A stretch of 64,000 nt of DNA from Casuarina equisetifolia. Lineage: Eukaryota > Streptophyta > Magnoliopsida > Fagales > Casuarinaceae. This document shows, piece by piece, positions 51,852 through 63,794 of this stretch (position 1 is the stretch's first letter; each line of letters opens with the position of its first letter). The DNA is taken from assembly GCA_028551475.1 (NCBI GenBank), contig CM052355.1, positions 32,329,580-32,393,579 of the forward strand. Direction: 5' to 3'. Made by a program: the position numbers and the translations under genes. Under the pieces are notes generated by a model. That model saw only the letters and a program-made list of their open reading frames with translations. It had not been told where the DNA came from and searched no databases.

Positions 51852-52016
51852 AAGTTTGGTTGAGGCTCCAAGCATGACATGTGATGGATTGAGCAAACTT
51901 GTGCACTGCGATGGCCACTATCTCTGTATCTTCCTTCGCTTTGGAATTTGATGTCAAATTACGTGTAGGAATTGAATTAAACGCCCAATGTAAAGGAACG
52001 GAAGATATTTGTGTTT
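51852..52016 (-). pseudogene. ARPC1 first-exon fragment (Arp2/3 complex WD40 subunit)
   Basis: The minus strand 51918-51852 reads VAIAVHKFAQSITCHAWSLN and ends at a GTAAGT donor. Plant ARPC1 proteins begin with a very similar segment (initiator Met, then a VH-FA-SITCHAWSPD pattern). The codon at the expected start is GTG, not ATG, and no later exons are seen, so it is a fragment. Sequence up to about 52016 may be its 5' leader. Confidence 0.75.
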
Positions 52017-52018
52017 AT

Positions 52019-53690
52019 GTGGGCCACAATTTAACCTGTATTATTGGATGCATGTCATTACAAGTTAGTTTGAACCAAAAAGGAAGAAAAAAAAAAGGAT
52101 GAAAATGTTACTCTCCTGAAATTTTGTGATGTTCTTGTAAGAAGGACAAGGACGAAGTTAGTCTTGGGAGTTTGAATTATATATTTTGAGGATTTTAGAG
52201 AAGTAGGATGATAATATAGATGACGAAATGGAGATAGAGTTGTCTAGTGGAGGAAAATATCTTAACCATATGCAAGAAAAGCAATTACAGAAACCATTAT
52301 GATGCTAGCCAATACGCTTAAGTTGCCATGCTTTTTAGCTCATGTTCTTTCTAAAACTTGTGAATGTTCTAGAATCACAAGTGTTGTCCATATACCTAAA
52401 TGAGTTGAAGCTGCTTGAAACTTTTAGTCAAATACACATGCTTGTCGGCCGTCCTACGGAGGATTGTATCACTAGTTTCTTCTGAATATTCCATTTAATT
52501 TGAGTTGTGCTTGTCAAATATTAGACTAGTAAAACAAAGTTGTTTGTGTGTCAACCTACACTGAAGAACTCTTATACTAGAAATATGTACTTCATAAAAA
52601 CTTTGTAGAGGTACATTTTTACACATGTTAACTGGATAGGATCCGTCAGAGCTTTTTGTTGATGGAGTCTTGGAAGTCTTTTCTAAAAATGTTAAATGGT
52701 AAGAATTAGTCCGGGCCACATCCTCTTTGTATAATGTTGATATGTCTTTGCTCCCGTCATCTTGGTGATTATTATATTAAGCTTCTACAATTTTCTGTAT
52801 TTTCTTCAAGCTAGACCGCTTAAATGTTTCCACAATTTTGAACCAATATTCAAGAGATATTGTTCAAGTCCAAGCAGCTGATCATCTCGGTCTACATTCC
52901 CTTAACTATTTTTTAACCTGAATGCACTCGGATTTTCAATTCTTTATTAGCTTGAAGTGAAAAAGCTTTTAGTGGCAGCTTTTTTTGGTCTAAAAATAGT
53001 GTTTTGTTGTGACTTGGTTTCATTTCACATCATAAACAGTCTTGACATTTAAATGACAAGAGCTACAATGTAGACAAACATAGATGAATGAACGATTTCA
53101 GTTTCAATTTTGTATCCCTTTTTTTTATGAGTTATGAAAGAAATCCAAATTTCCTTATTCTTATTAAGCTTTTTGAACTTACAATTGAGTGGCATGTTAA
53201 TTTATTTTGTATATCAATCTTCACAAGAATGTTGAATATACAAATTTTCAGTTGTTTTAAATATGTTTCTTACATTAACAAATCTATCTTAAATAATTTT
53301 TTTTAATAGCCTTAAGAGTAATGAATTCTACAATAACAATGTATCTAAAAATTTGTGATTTTGAACTACATGAAAGAGAAGAATATTTTCAACTGCATGA
53401 CAGAGAAGAATGCTCAAGATGTTGGTTTTATATATTAAGCCTAAATACAATATAAAATAAGTTGTGTGATAGGAGAGTTATTAACTTAAAAGGTTGAATC
53501 AAAGCTTTTATTTATTTATTTTTCATCTACTCCCACTAAAAGGAGAATTGTTATGACTTACAATTTTTTGAACTAATCTTTTGACTTCTAAGTTGCTTCT
53601 ACCTCAGTTTCAACATTTTTTTTTTTGGTTTGTTCTTTTGGTGTTTGTTGGTTTTCTTACTATTCCCACGTGTCTTGTGAGGGTGAGTTG
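52019..53690 (+). pseudogene. Partial copy of kinase 3' end (intron 11, exon 12 and flank)
   Basis: Homologous to about 33353-35195. The exon 12 counterpart is about 52810-52907; the aag|gctagaccgc acceptor region has an altered AG, and the stop context differs (cccttaac). No kinase domain exon is present. It is more diverged from the parent than the 59-61 kb copy. Confidence 0.85.
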
Positions 53691-54640
53691 ATATATTATA
53701 TATTATCACCTAATAATCCTACATATAATAACAATATGAAGCCTCATTATTAGTACAAGTACATATTGCATCCAAAATCATGAATGTATAAAACAACTCC
53801 GGCAATTTTTTTTAAATGATCTATTAGTACTCACCTTTTTATGGTCAATAATCTAAACTTACAAATCAAAACTTCAAAATACATTTTTTGTACTAAATGT
53901 ATTACATTAATGCTATGTACAAAGATCCACATCTCTCTTCATAATTGCAGCTGATAAATACAAATTGTGCAAATTCGATCAATTAATACTTACTAAATTC
54001 GGAGATTAAATTGAAAGCCACTTTTTTACCTGAAAATCCTAGCCAATAACACCAATCTGCTTAATCCCCTTGAACGCTTTAAGAATCAACGGAAACAAGT
54101 CCCTACCTCCTCTCACAACATACTGCATTTAACAAAACTATTACACCATAGCCAATGGAAACCAACATAAAAATAGAGAAAGGCAGGATAGAATCAAATA
54201 CCTCCTCGTGCCCAGCGAGCTTGACCTCCTTCTGGAAGACGACGTTCGTCTCGAAGTCAAGCAAAGACAGGGGTTTGATTGTCGGCGCCGAGACCATTCT
54301 GGCGGCCCGAGCGGCCCTGGGTTTTCGGTTTAGCTGGAAACTTATTAAAGTCTTACGGGCGGACCTCTTGATGAAACAGTTATCCCACTTGCTAAGGACA
54401 GTAGCTCTGAGAGCCTCCGGTTCAGGATCAAGCGGAATCGCGTACCAACTCGAGCATGGGGGTTTCAGCTTTGGGACTTGGAAGATCGACGACGACGGCA
54501 TAGAGAAGTTTACGGAGAACGCTACCATCTGCGAGATAAGAAAAGACGGGCGCCTAAGGAAGAGGGAGGGGAACGAGAAAAAAGAGTTTTTTATTGGAAC
54601 AAATTGGATAATTCTTAATAAGAATAGTAGAAAACTAGAT
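53691..54640 (-). pseudogene. Ketol-acid reductoisomerase gene fragment, copy 2 (exons 1 and 2)
   Basis: Exon 1 is 54528-54202 (109 codons): a Ser/Arg/Ala-rich chloroplast-transit-like leader, then MVSAPTIKPLSLLDFETNVV and KEVKLAGHEE, the conserved start of plant KARI (acetohydroxyacid reductoisomerase, branched-chain amino acid synthesis in plastids). A GT-AG intron (54201-54123) leads to exon 2 (54122-54030): YVVRGGRDLFPLILKAFKGI then KQIGVIG. A stop codon stands where the conserved Trp of GVIGWGSQ should be, and the NADPH-binding loop and catalytic domain are absent. This is a truncated, dead fragment. In Arabidopsis a KARI gene (At3g58610) lies fairly near an ILK-type kinase gene (At3g58760), so an intact neighbour outside the window is possible (recalled, unchecked). 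Confidence 0.88.
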
Positions 54641-55287
54641 TAATCACAATAAGATTATTAAAGAAACTGAGAGAATAAAGTTTTCAGCAATTTTAAGATC
54701 TTTAAATTGTATAAAAAAAATTATTAATCATTATTAAAGCCTTGTTAAGGGATGACTTACTTTAAAGTTAATTACATTAAGAAACTATTTAAATTTTGAA
54801 TCCATTCTCTTAGCCCCTAGCCTTTTCGTTTTTTATTTTATTTTATTTTATTTTTTTACAAAGCCTCATTGTCTATCTTTATGAGTCATATTTTATGGAA
54901 TCCGTAACTTTTCTTTTACCTTTTGAAGAACTTATCTTATCTGGAATTTTTATCTTGTTTTGAACCTTTTAGAAATTTTATCTAATCTTTATTTTTTTTT
55001 TTGTAAATCCTATCTTACCTTTCTCTAAACTTCATATCTTATTTGTGGATGGGTCATGGCATTGACAATGCTATCAAAAGGTTTCTTTTACCAGGAAAAT
55101 TATTTTTTTAACTATAGGATTTGATTGAAAAAAAGCTAGTAGCACAAAGATGCATGTATTTTTTCTTGTAAATTAATTTTTATTTTTTATATAAAAAAAT
55201 TATATGACATAATTCAAATAATTTATATGTAACATATCTTTTGAATCTCAAATTTTAGATCTATAGATTAAAAAGAATTAATTTTCA
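54641..55287. other. AT-rich spacer
   Basis: Rich in TTTTA and poly-T runs. I see no gene. Its right edge is the junction with the duplicated kinase block. Confidence 0.5.
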
Positions 55288-58200
55288 ATTTTGCACTTGA
55301 TATTGCTAGGTTGGTGAAGTGGCTTGGATGCTAAAATTTATTGCATATCTTCTTTGTTGATATTGGATCGTTTTGGTGTTTGAAAAATGATTGTGACGCC
55401 TCATGGTGACATGGATCTTGTATGTGCTCAAAAACAAAAAGTAAACCCAATTGGTAATTGATTTAGAACTCCTGCTATCGCCATATAGAAATAAAAATTG
55501 TTTGAAGAGATTTTTATTATTGAAATATTGTGAGTAAAAAATAAAGATATTGCTAAGGAGTTGAAGACCACATTCCTTGTGCAAGAAAGTGATGAAATGT
55601 ACAGTCCTGGATTGAAATCAGACCAGTGCTTATCTAACTTCAAAATCAGAAAAAAAAAAAAAACAAAGCTATAGAGACACTACTATCTTCCTTTTGTTTT
55701 CACGAGATTCATTAATTGAGAATTTCATTTCATGGCATTTTAAGTACAACACTTACGAATTAAAAGAATTTTATTTGAAAAGTGATATCTTTTGATAAAT
55801 TAGAATTTTGTTGTTGAACAGTTTTGTAGATCTTATAAAGAAGATGGTTTGACTAGCCTTGAAATCAAATCACATTATTTTATTTATTGTAGGATTAGCC
55901 TATTTAGCGTTTAAAAGTACAAAAATAATTGATGAATCTGTAGAAAAAATTGTAGGCAATCTGCATTAGGCAGGAGAAATGTTTTGTACAATAGAAAAGT
56001 AATCTAAGACATTATAAGAATGTGATAAAGCCAGTTCAATTATTGCTGGTAGTTAGCAACTCATAATTATTAATCAAAATGGAAATTTTAGGGAAAAATT
56101 AGAACGTGAGGATGATCATATGAGTTGGACACTAGATGCTTCAACCACACAGTTTATTAGATCCATCGTAGTGCCAATTTGGTGCACACATTTTAGCTAG
56201 AGGTGCTGCCTCCGGACTTGCCATTGAGGCATTCTCACTTCGTCCCTGCTCCCTTTGTCTCCTTGATTTGTTGCTTTAGCCTCCCTTGCCCTTCCCATCT
56301 TTCTCTTTGTTGTTTTATTGTGTTCTTTTCCTTTGTATTAGCTCGGTGAAAGAAAAGGAAGGAAAAGGATATTTGAACTTACAACTATGCATAAGAAGTA
56401 CTGTATTGCCTCTTGTCATTTGCTGAACCTGGAATGTTCTCAGCACCTACTTTATTAGATTGATGTTTACCTTTAAGTAATTGATATTGTCATTGATCTT
56501 TTTGCTGATCAGAGAGAAAATTATGTTCTTTCATTCTCTCCCTGAATAATATGGCTTGATTTTTAGGAGAACTGTTAGAATTTTGGTGGCCATTATCTGT
56601 TGATAGCAATGACACTTTAGGTGATTTCTTATATCTTAATGGAGAACTCTGATGCACTAACTTTTTGCAGGGGAATGAATTACTTGCATGAGCGTAAACC
56701 TGAAGCAATTATTCACCGAGATCTTGAGCCTTCGTATGTTCTCAACCTCTCAACCCAAACCCAACACTCCCCCCCCCCCCCCCCCCCCCCCCCGCGGGTC
56801 CCCTCCCCTTCTCTTCCTTCTAAAAAAAAAAAAAGAAAAAAAAAAAACCAAAGCTGGCTTATACTTGAAACCATTGAAAGTTTTCCTACTGTTCATGAGC
56901 AAGAAAACAGAAACATACTGCGGGATGATTCTGGACATCTGAAAGTTGCAGACTTTGGGGTCAGCAAGTTGCTGAAAGTTGCAAATACAGTTAGAGAAGA
57001 CAAACCCGTGACTAGTCAAGATACATCTTGTATGTTTTTTCTCAACTAGATGTCGCTTACACTGTACTGACCTGCTGTTGCTGAAGTAGTTAAAGTCCTA
57101 CTAACAGGGCTGTATGCGGCTCCTGAGGTTTACAAAAATGAAGAATATGATATAAAAGTGGATGTATTTTCGTTCGCTTTGATCTCGCAAGAGGTAAATT
57201 TCCCCTTTTGATCTGCGTATCTTCCCTGTTCATGGACACTATATTTATTGATGCTGCTACTAATTTTCATAAAAGATGTGTTACATTCTTAGAACTCTTT
57301 TCTTTCCATTTATCTTTTCAATATATATACACACACACATATTTGATGTTGCAAAAATTTCTCTGACAGTGATACAAAATAATTCAATAAAACAAATTTT
57401 GGAATGATTTCTTCGGAGTTTTATTTTATTCAGGCTGCATCAAGGTTAATTCCATTAATTTCACAAACATATTATAAGGTTATATTTTGAGTTACATTCT
57501 ATTTAGCAAATTATAAAATCAAAAGAATATTAATTAATGGATGTATATAATACTATAAATTAGGTGTTGTAACTATATTTAAATAGTATTAGAAAGAAAG
57601 GGATATGTGTTCCTACTCCAAAAGGTAGTAATGTGTACTTGTGAGTAGTTATAAATTGATTTGTCTATGTTCCAAGTTCAAGGCCTTCTCGATACTCAAA
57701 TCTGGCTTTACCTTGGTCAAGCCTAAGCCGAGTAAACAAATTGAATTAGATTGGCCTGAATTTGAGTCGGCCCTGTTGGTATTGGTGTTTCCTGGCAACA
57801 TTATCCCTAGCGATGATGTTTTCTTATCAATTTCATTGCGTTGGTATATTCTAGTCTTTTTCATGTTGGTAATGGTGAAGTTTGTATCTTCAAATCCTTT
57901 TTGTTTTTTCTTGCATTTCTTCTTTTATGCATTTCCCGGATATTTGGAGAGATTGCTATCAATGGGATTTTCCCAACTTGTACTTCCGCATATTAGAGTG
58001 TGGAATTATTTCCTCTTGGCAAGGACCAAGATTTTGGAGTAGGTGTAAGGAGAATGCATGGCTGGTAAATAGCCCACCCGTTATTTTTCCTCAGTCATAA
58101 ATGACACTCCCAATCAGAAAGAAGTGTAATCTGCCATATAATTACCTACCTACTATGAATCTTTTCATTTATTTTTATTATAATTCCATAATTTGTCTCT

Positions 58201-59813
58201 TCTATCGCAAATGAGATTATTATTTTCGTGGGCAATTCTTCTGGGTATGCAATATGTAGAGTCTTGGAAAAGATTCTTGTTATTTGGTACTACTAATATA
58301 TGTGTTATTTGCCGCTGTAGTAGATGATTGAAGGGTGTCCACCATTTCATACAAAACCAGAAAATGAAGTTCCTAAACTATACGTTGCAAACGAACGGCC
58401 ACCATTTAGAGCTCCAGCCAAACTGTATGCGCATGGATTAAAAGAGTAAGTCACTTCTATATGTTTGATTCAGCTGTATGAATTCCTACAGATAATGGGA
58501 TTTTGAAATATACACTTAACAGGATAACTTTCAAGCAACATAGTTGTCCGTATCTAATATCTCCTTTTATGCAAATTTTGATGTTGATTTGTGCTCATAA
58601 AAGTGGTATTCTTGTTCTCCTGTTTCTTTTAATTGTGAATCATCAATTCCGGAGTCAAGGAACTCATTTTTTCTTTGTATCATTCCCTCTCCTCATGCTA
58701 TCCCACTAACCAGGTGTATGACGATCATTTGTCTATAGGTTAATTCAGGAGTGTTGGAGTGGGGAACCATGCAAGAGACCAACATTTGGGCATATAATTA
58801 ATAGGTTGGAAGACATTAATTATCAGCTTTCTCAACAAAGGAGCTGGAAGGTGGTGGCTCTGTCTCTGTCTATCAGTGTTTCTGTGTGTCTCAATTTAAC
58901 ATATATTATTGGATGCTTGTCATTCCAAGTTAGTCTGAACCGGAAAAAAAAAATGAAAATGTTCCTATCCTGAAATTTTGTGATGTTCTTGTGAGAAGGA
59001 CAAGGGACAAAGTTAGTCTTTGGAGTCTGAATTATCTATTTTGAGGATTTTAGAGAGGTAGGATGATAATATTGATGACGAAATGAAGATAGAGTTGTCT
59101 AGTGGAGGAAAATTTCTTAACTATATGCCGAAAAAAGGAATTGCAGAAACCATTATGATGCTGGGCAATACGCTTAAGTTGCCATGCTCTTTAGGTCATA
59201 TTGTTTCTAAAACTTGTGAATGTTCTAGAATCACAAGTATCGTCCATATACGTGAATGAGTTGAAGCTGCTCGAACCTTTTAGTTAAATACACATGCTTG
59301 TCGGCTGTCCTATGAAGGGTTATATCACTAGTTTCTTCTGGATGTTCCATTTAAAATAACAGTCAAAAGGTTCTCTAACTAGTTTCTTCTTGATGTTCCA
59401 TTTAATTTGAGTTATGCTTATCAAATATTAGACTATTAAAACAAAATCATTAGCTGTCAAGCTACAATGAAGAACTCTTACACTAGCAATATGTACTTCA
59501 AAAAACTTTGTAGAGGTAGATTTTTCCGCATGTTAATTGGATGGGATCCATTAGAGCTTTTTGTTATTGGAGTCCTGGAAGTAGTCTTCTCTGAAAATGC
59601 TAAATGGTAAGAACTATTCCAGGCCACATCCTCTTTGTATAATGTTGATATCTCTTTGCTCCCGTCATCTTGGTGATTATTATATTAAGCTTCTGCAATT
59701 TGTTGTATTTTCTTCAGGCTAGACCGCTTAAATGTTTCCACAATTTTGAAGCCATATTCAAGAGAGATCGTTCAAGTCCAAGCAGTCGATCATCCCAGTC
59801 TACATTCTCATAA
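55288..59813 (+). pseudogene. 5'-truncated copy of the ankyrin kinase (end of exon 6, exons 7-12)
   Basis: Begins inside the counterpart of exon 6 (…FALDIA) and carries exons 56671-56733, 56911-57029, 57108-57193, 58324-58445, 58739-58850 and 59718-59813 with the same lengths and phases as the intact gene. Exons 1-5, encoding the ankyrin repeats and the ATP-binding lobe, are absent, and no promoter is apparent. The exon 9 counterpart has four base changes and all alter the protein (R to L and V to A in WRYVAPE, R to K, L to S). Exon 12 has R to Q and P to S. This points to relaxed constraint. The frame across these exons is still open, so transcription from outside cannot be excluded. Confidence 0.9.
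56769..56793 (+). repeat. Expanded C homopolymer next to an exon donor
   Basis: A run of about 25 C in the truncated kinase copy, roughly 35 bp after the exon 7 donor. The intact gene has about 10 C with interruptions at the same place (about 31192-31201). The length may be unreliable in the assembly. Confidence 0.8.
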
Positions 59814-62160
59814 CTATTAATTGCCTGAATGCATGTGAATTTTCAATTCTTTATCAGCTGGAAGTGAAAAAGCTTCTAGTGGCAGGTTGTTTTGGTGGAA
59901 AAGAATGTTCTATTGTGACTTGGTTCCATTTCACATCATAAATAGTCTTGACATTTAAATGATGAGAGCTACAATTTAGACAGACATGGATGAATGACCA
60001 TTTATAGTTTCAATTTTGTATCCCTTTTTTTCTCATGAGTTATGAAAGAACTCAAATTTCCTTATTCTTATGAAGCTCTTCGAATTTACAATTGAGTGGT
60101 ATGTTAATTTATTTTGTTAGTTGTTTATACATGGTAATCGAGTTTTAGGAGCTCCGCGATCCAACCAATGGAACTTGTGCCTCGATGATTTGTGTGATTG
60201 CAACACTTCAATCTACGCAAGAATGCTGAATATATAAATTTTCAGCTATTTTGAATATTTTCCTTACATTGACAAATCTATTTCACATAAATTTTTTAAT
60301 AGCTTCAAGAGTAATGAATTCTAAAATAACAATGTACCTAAAAATTCATGATTTTCAACTACATGGAAGAGAAGAGTATTTTGAACTACATGAAAGTGAA
60401 GAATGTTAAAGATGTTGGTCTTATATACTGAGCCTAAACACAATATAAAAAAGTTGTGTGGTAAGAGAGTTATTGACTTAAAAGGTTCATTTCAAAGCCT
60501 ATTATTTTTTTTTAATTTACTCCTAGTAATAGGAGAATTGTTGTGGCTTAGGATCTTTTGAATTAACCTTTTGACTTCTAAGTTACTTTTACCTTAGTTT
60601 TAACATTTTTTTTTGGTATGTTCTTTTGGTGTTTTTGCTTTTGTTACTATTCCCTCATGGTCTTGTGAGGGTGAGTTGATTTTTGCATTCTCAAGGAGGA
60701 GAAAAACATATATAAAAGTTTAACTATAAATTAAAGTAATCAATTCACTATACACTTATCTCTTTACTTGATAAATATGGTGAATTGTAATTGGTTTTCC
60801 TAGGTGGACTTCTTTCAAGTAAAAGGCAAAAACTTTTATTATTACAAATCTTTCTTGCTTAGTTTTCTTAGAATACCAACGATAGTAATACGTAGGGAAA
60901 GTGAAATATAATAAGATATCCAACATGCAATTAGAAAAGTCTTGCCACTCCACTAGAAGCATGAGCTTGAAATGATTATTGGGTTCTCGTTATAGAAAAC
61001 TGCTAGGCTACTACTTGTAGTTGTTGTAGGTGGCAAAGCTTGGAAAAGTATGGTGGAACAACAGCTGATAGATTTTGTGCCTTCAAAGCTCTGCATACCT
61101 CTAAAGTAAATTAGTTAAACATGTCGTACATACTTAAAAATTACTTGAAATTTTAGAACCCAAGGATCATAGCTACATCGTCATTAAAAATCTCTTTGAT
61201 TTAAAGGTTGACATTTTGTTTTGACTTCTATGAATGCTAGAAAAACTAGAGAAATCTAATGTATATGATTGATTTATTTTTTGGAATGAGAGAAAGTATT
61301 GACTACTAAAAAGTTTTCTAAAGAAGAAAAAAAAAAGGGGGAGGGGGGATGATACTAAATTACAAGAACTAAGGAACATTAGAATAATCTAACCCATAGT
61401 TTCAGTTTCAACATAATAATCAAGAAGTGGAGGAACCAAAGGCAACCTTTGGTCCGGGTTAGAGACACCAAAATCTCCCACCACTTTGCCTATCAAAAAA
61501 GGAAAAATCTTTATGAGTAAAAGATTGACTTACTTTTAAAATTGGGTTGCATTATAGGAAGTAAGATTCAACTTTGATGTTATGTAAAAAGTTTAAATTT
61601 GCCTTTTCTAAAATCTTATAAAAGAGGGAGATGATTTAAGTATTCTTCTCCATAATAGAAACTCTTAATCTAACACTAAGAAAGTTGAAATTAACTTTTG
61701 ACTTACTGTTTAAGAATTTTTCATGAAAAAAACCTGACAATAGTCGCACTGATATTATTAAGCTATTTTGAGACATCTCTGGATAAAATAAGGCAATGCT
61801 CAAGAGGTAGTATTTTGATTGATGAGACCCAAAGGCGAGGTTGCAAGAGGTTTCTAAAAGTAGAGCACCACTTCATATATATAATTATTGCATTTCTCTT
61901 TTATTGATTTGACATTTTAATGGAGCCTTTGAAAAGATAAAAAGTCTTTCCAAGGAGCTCTCACGTGACGGCTGCGGCCTAACGGAATCTGGACCAGCAA
62001 ATTGATTGAAATCGATTATTCAGAAAATACTTACATCAATTTAACTCCTCTTAAATTTCTCTCAAATATCATTAAAATATACTTAAATTTAATTAACCGA
62101 GACCATCCTATCTATGATGGTTTTTCGATGAAATTTTTGGGCAACGAGAGAACCGCAAGG
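59814..62160. repeat. Duplicated kinase 3' flank
   Basis: Counterpart of 34291-36893 with no gene. It has a small insertion relative to the left copy near 61032-61078, and lacks the long ATT microsatellite. Confidence 0.8.
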
Positions 62161-63322
62161 TTACGGTAGCCGAGGCTCTTGTCATCATCATTGGATTCTC
62201 TTTCTTCTTCACATGGAGTGGCCGAAGCTCTTATTGCTTCCATCCTTTCATTCTCTTTCTGCCGCCGTAGTGAAGTGCGGGAAATTCTTTCACTATCTCC
62301 ACCTTTTGCTTCTGCAACGGCGGGAGTAGGAAGAGAAACAGATTGGACGAAAGCAGAGTCGAACGTAAGACTGGACTAGACGGAAGGGATGTGGACGGAG
62401 GAAAAAGAAAGATAAAAGTGACGGGATTAAAATCCAAAAAGAAAATAACGGCCATTTGAGAGAGTTTCTGTATACCCAGTCGGCCGCAGAACTAAGAGAA
62501 AGGGAAAAACTGTTAAATAGCGTAAACGGAGGAGAGAGAAGGGGGGAGAGAGAGAGAGAGAGAGAGAGAGAGTAGGGACACGTCTGCTCATTTGGTTAGG
62601 CCACGTCTACGAACGCCATTGGCTCACTGGTGACAGCAATTAAAGCTACGATTCACGTACTAGCTGGACCAATGGCAGTGATTTGTACAAGTGAACATGC
62701 CACGGTCATGATTTGCTGCTGAAAACGAATTGATTCTTCGTTCGTTGTACCTACTTTGTTCCCACGCAAAGCTTGTGCTCGGCGTGGCCCACTTAGGTTT
62801 AAATCATTTCAGGCTTCGCTTCGTAGCACCGCCGTCACATGACGGCCAGCCAGTAATCAGCCAGGGTCTAAGCTTAGGCTGCACCACTGCCAACGAGTTT
62901 GATAATCTGGCTACTATTTGACAAATTCGTTCTGTTGTGACTTAGTTTTATTTCACAAATTAGTCCTCTTGTGACCTGGTTTTATTTCACATGATAAACA
63001 GTTTTGACATTTAAATTATAAAAGAGTAATAAATAGACATAAATGAATGATTGATTCAGTTTCATTTTTATATTCTTGTTATCTTATAAGTTATGAAAGA
63101 AATTTAAATTTTCTTATTTCTATTGACCTTTCTGACTTATAGTTGAATGATATGTTAATTTATGTTGTTAGTTATTTATACATGGTAATTGAGTTCTAAC
63201 GGTTATGGGTCAGTCAGTCAATGGAACTTAGGCTGCTCAGCACAAATTCAGATTTACACGACCGGAGACAAAAGTTGAATAATGTGTTCTGTATCAAAGC
63301 AAATTCTAGTCTAAAACAGATA
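62161..63322. other. Duplicated PIF1 3' flank with GA microsatellite
   Basis: Counterpart of 40130-41087. It holds a (GA)n run at 62546-62572 and, at 62938-63235, a longer version of the kinase-flank repeat than the left copy retains. The gene-like stretch 62179-62455 has frames on both strands without a known domain. Confidence 0.55.
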
Positions 63323-63794
63323 CTATCTTTGTGCCTCCGCCTCCGCCTCCACAGTAGCCTTCCCGGCCACTTGTACCTTCGCCTCATGGCTGCCTCTGCC
63401 TCCACCTCCGCCTCCAATCCTTTTGGCAGTGTTATTCTCGAAACTTTCATAGAACTGCAAAACCTTTGGGTGAGCCTTTGTCTTCGAGGGAGTGAAACCC
63501 GATAGCCGAAGACCTTCCAAGCTTTTCACACGAGAGAGAGCTACATACACCATTCCACACCCAAAAGCTCTCGATAGATCTGTGTAAAGTTTCTCCATTG
63601 TCATGCCCTGGCACTTGTGAGTATTCAACGCCCATGCCAACAACAGCGGTACCTGTTCTCTCCCGGCAAGAACTCTGCCTCCTCCCACAGTCCACTTTTC
63701 TGGTTCAATAACCATGCTCCGCCCCGAATCAAATCTCACTATCGGAAGAACATTTTCACAACATATGTCTCTCACGTCCTTTTCCTTTGATGTG
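63323..63794 (-). pseudogene. 3' fragment of PIF1 helicase
   Basis: Matches the last third of the helicase at 41088-41566: KDVRDICCENVLP, WALNTHKCQGMTME, VYVALSRVKSLEGLRLSGF and the Gly-rich, low-complexity tail are present. Similarity stops abruptly at about 63794, where unrelated AT-rich sequence begins, so Walker A and B are missing. Small in-frame length differences occur in the C-terminal repeat. It is not a functional helicase. Confidence 0.92.

Larger units (their letters stand above)
55288..63794. repeat. Segmental duplicate of 29705-41566
   Basis: An 8.5-kb block matching 29705-41566 in order and orientation, apart from the LTR element (36894-40129) present only in the left copy. 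The left junction lies in kinase exon 6 and the right junction inside PIF1. Most of the block shows a few percent divergence by eye; 57373-58275 shows none. Confidence 0.92.

Noticed and set aside
57641-58042. Identical 133-codon frames at 32114-32515 and 57641-58042 as a conserved gene
   Set aside because: They lie in kinase intron 9 within the zero-difference tract, so identity reflects duplication or conversion and not protein conservation. No domain is seen.
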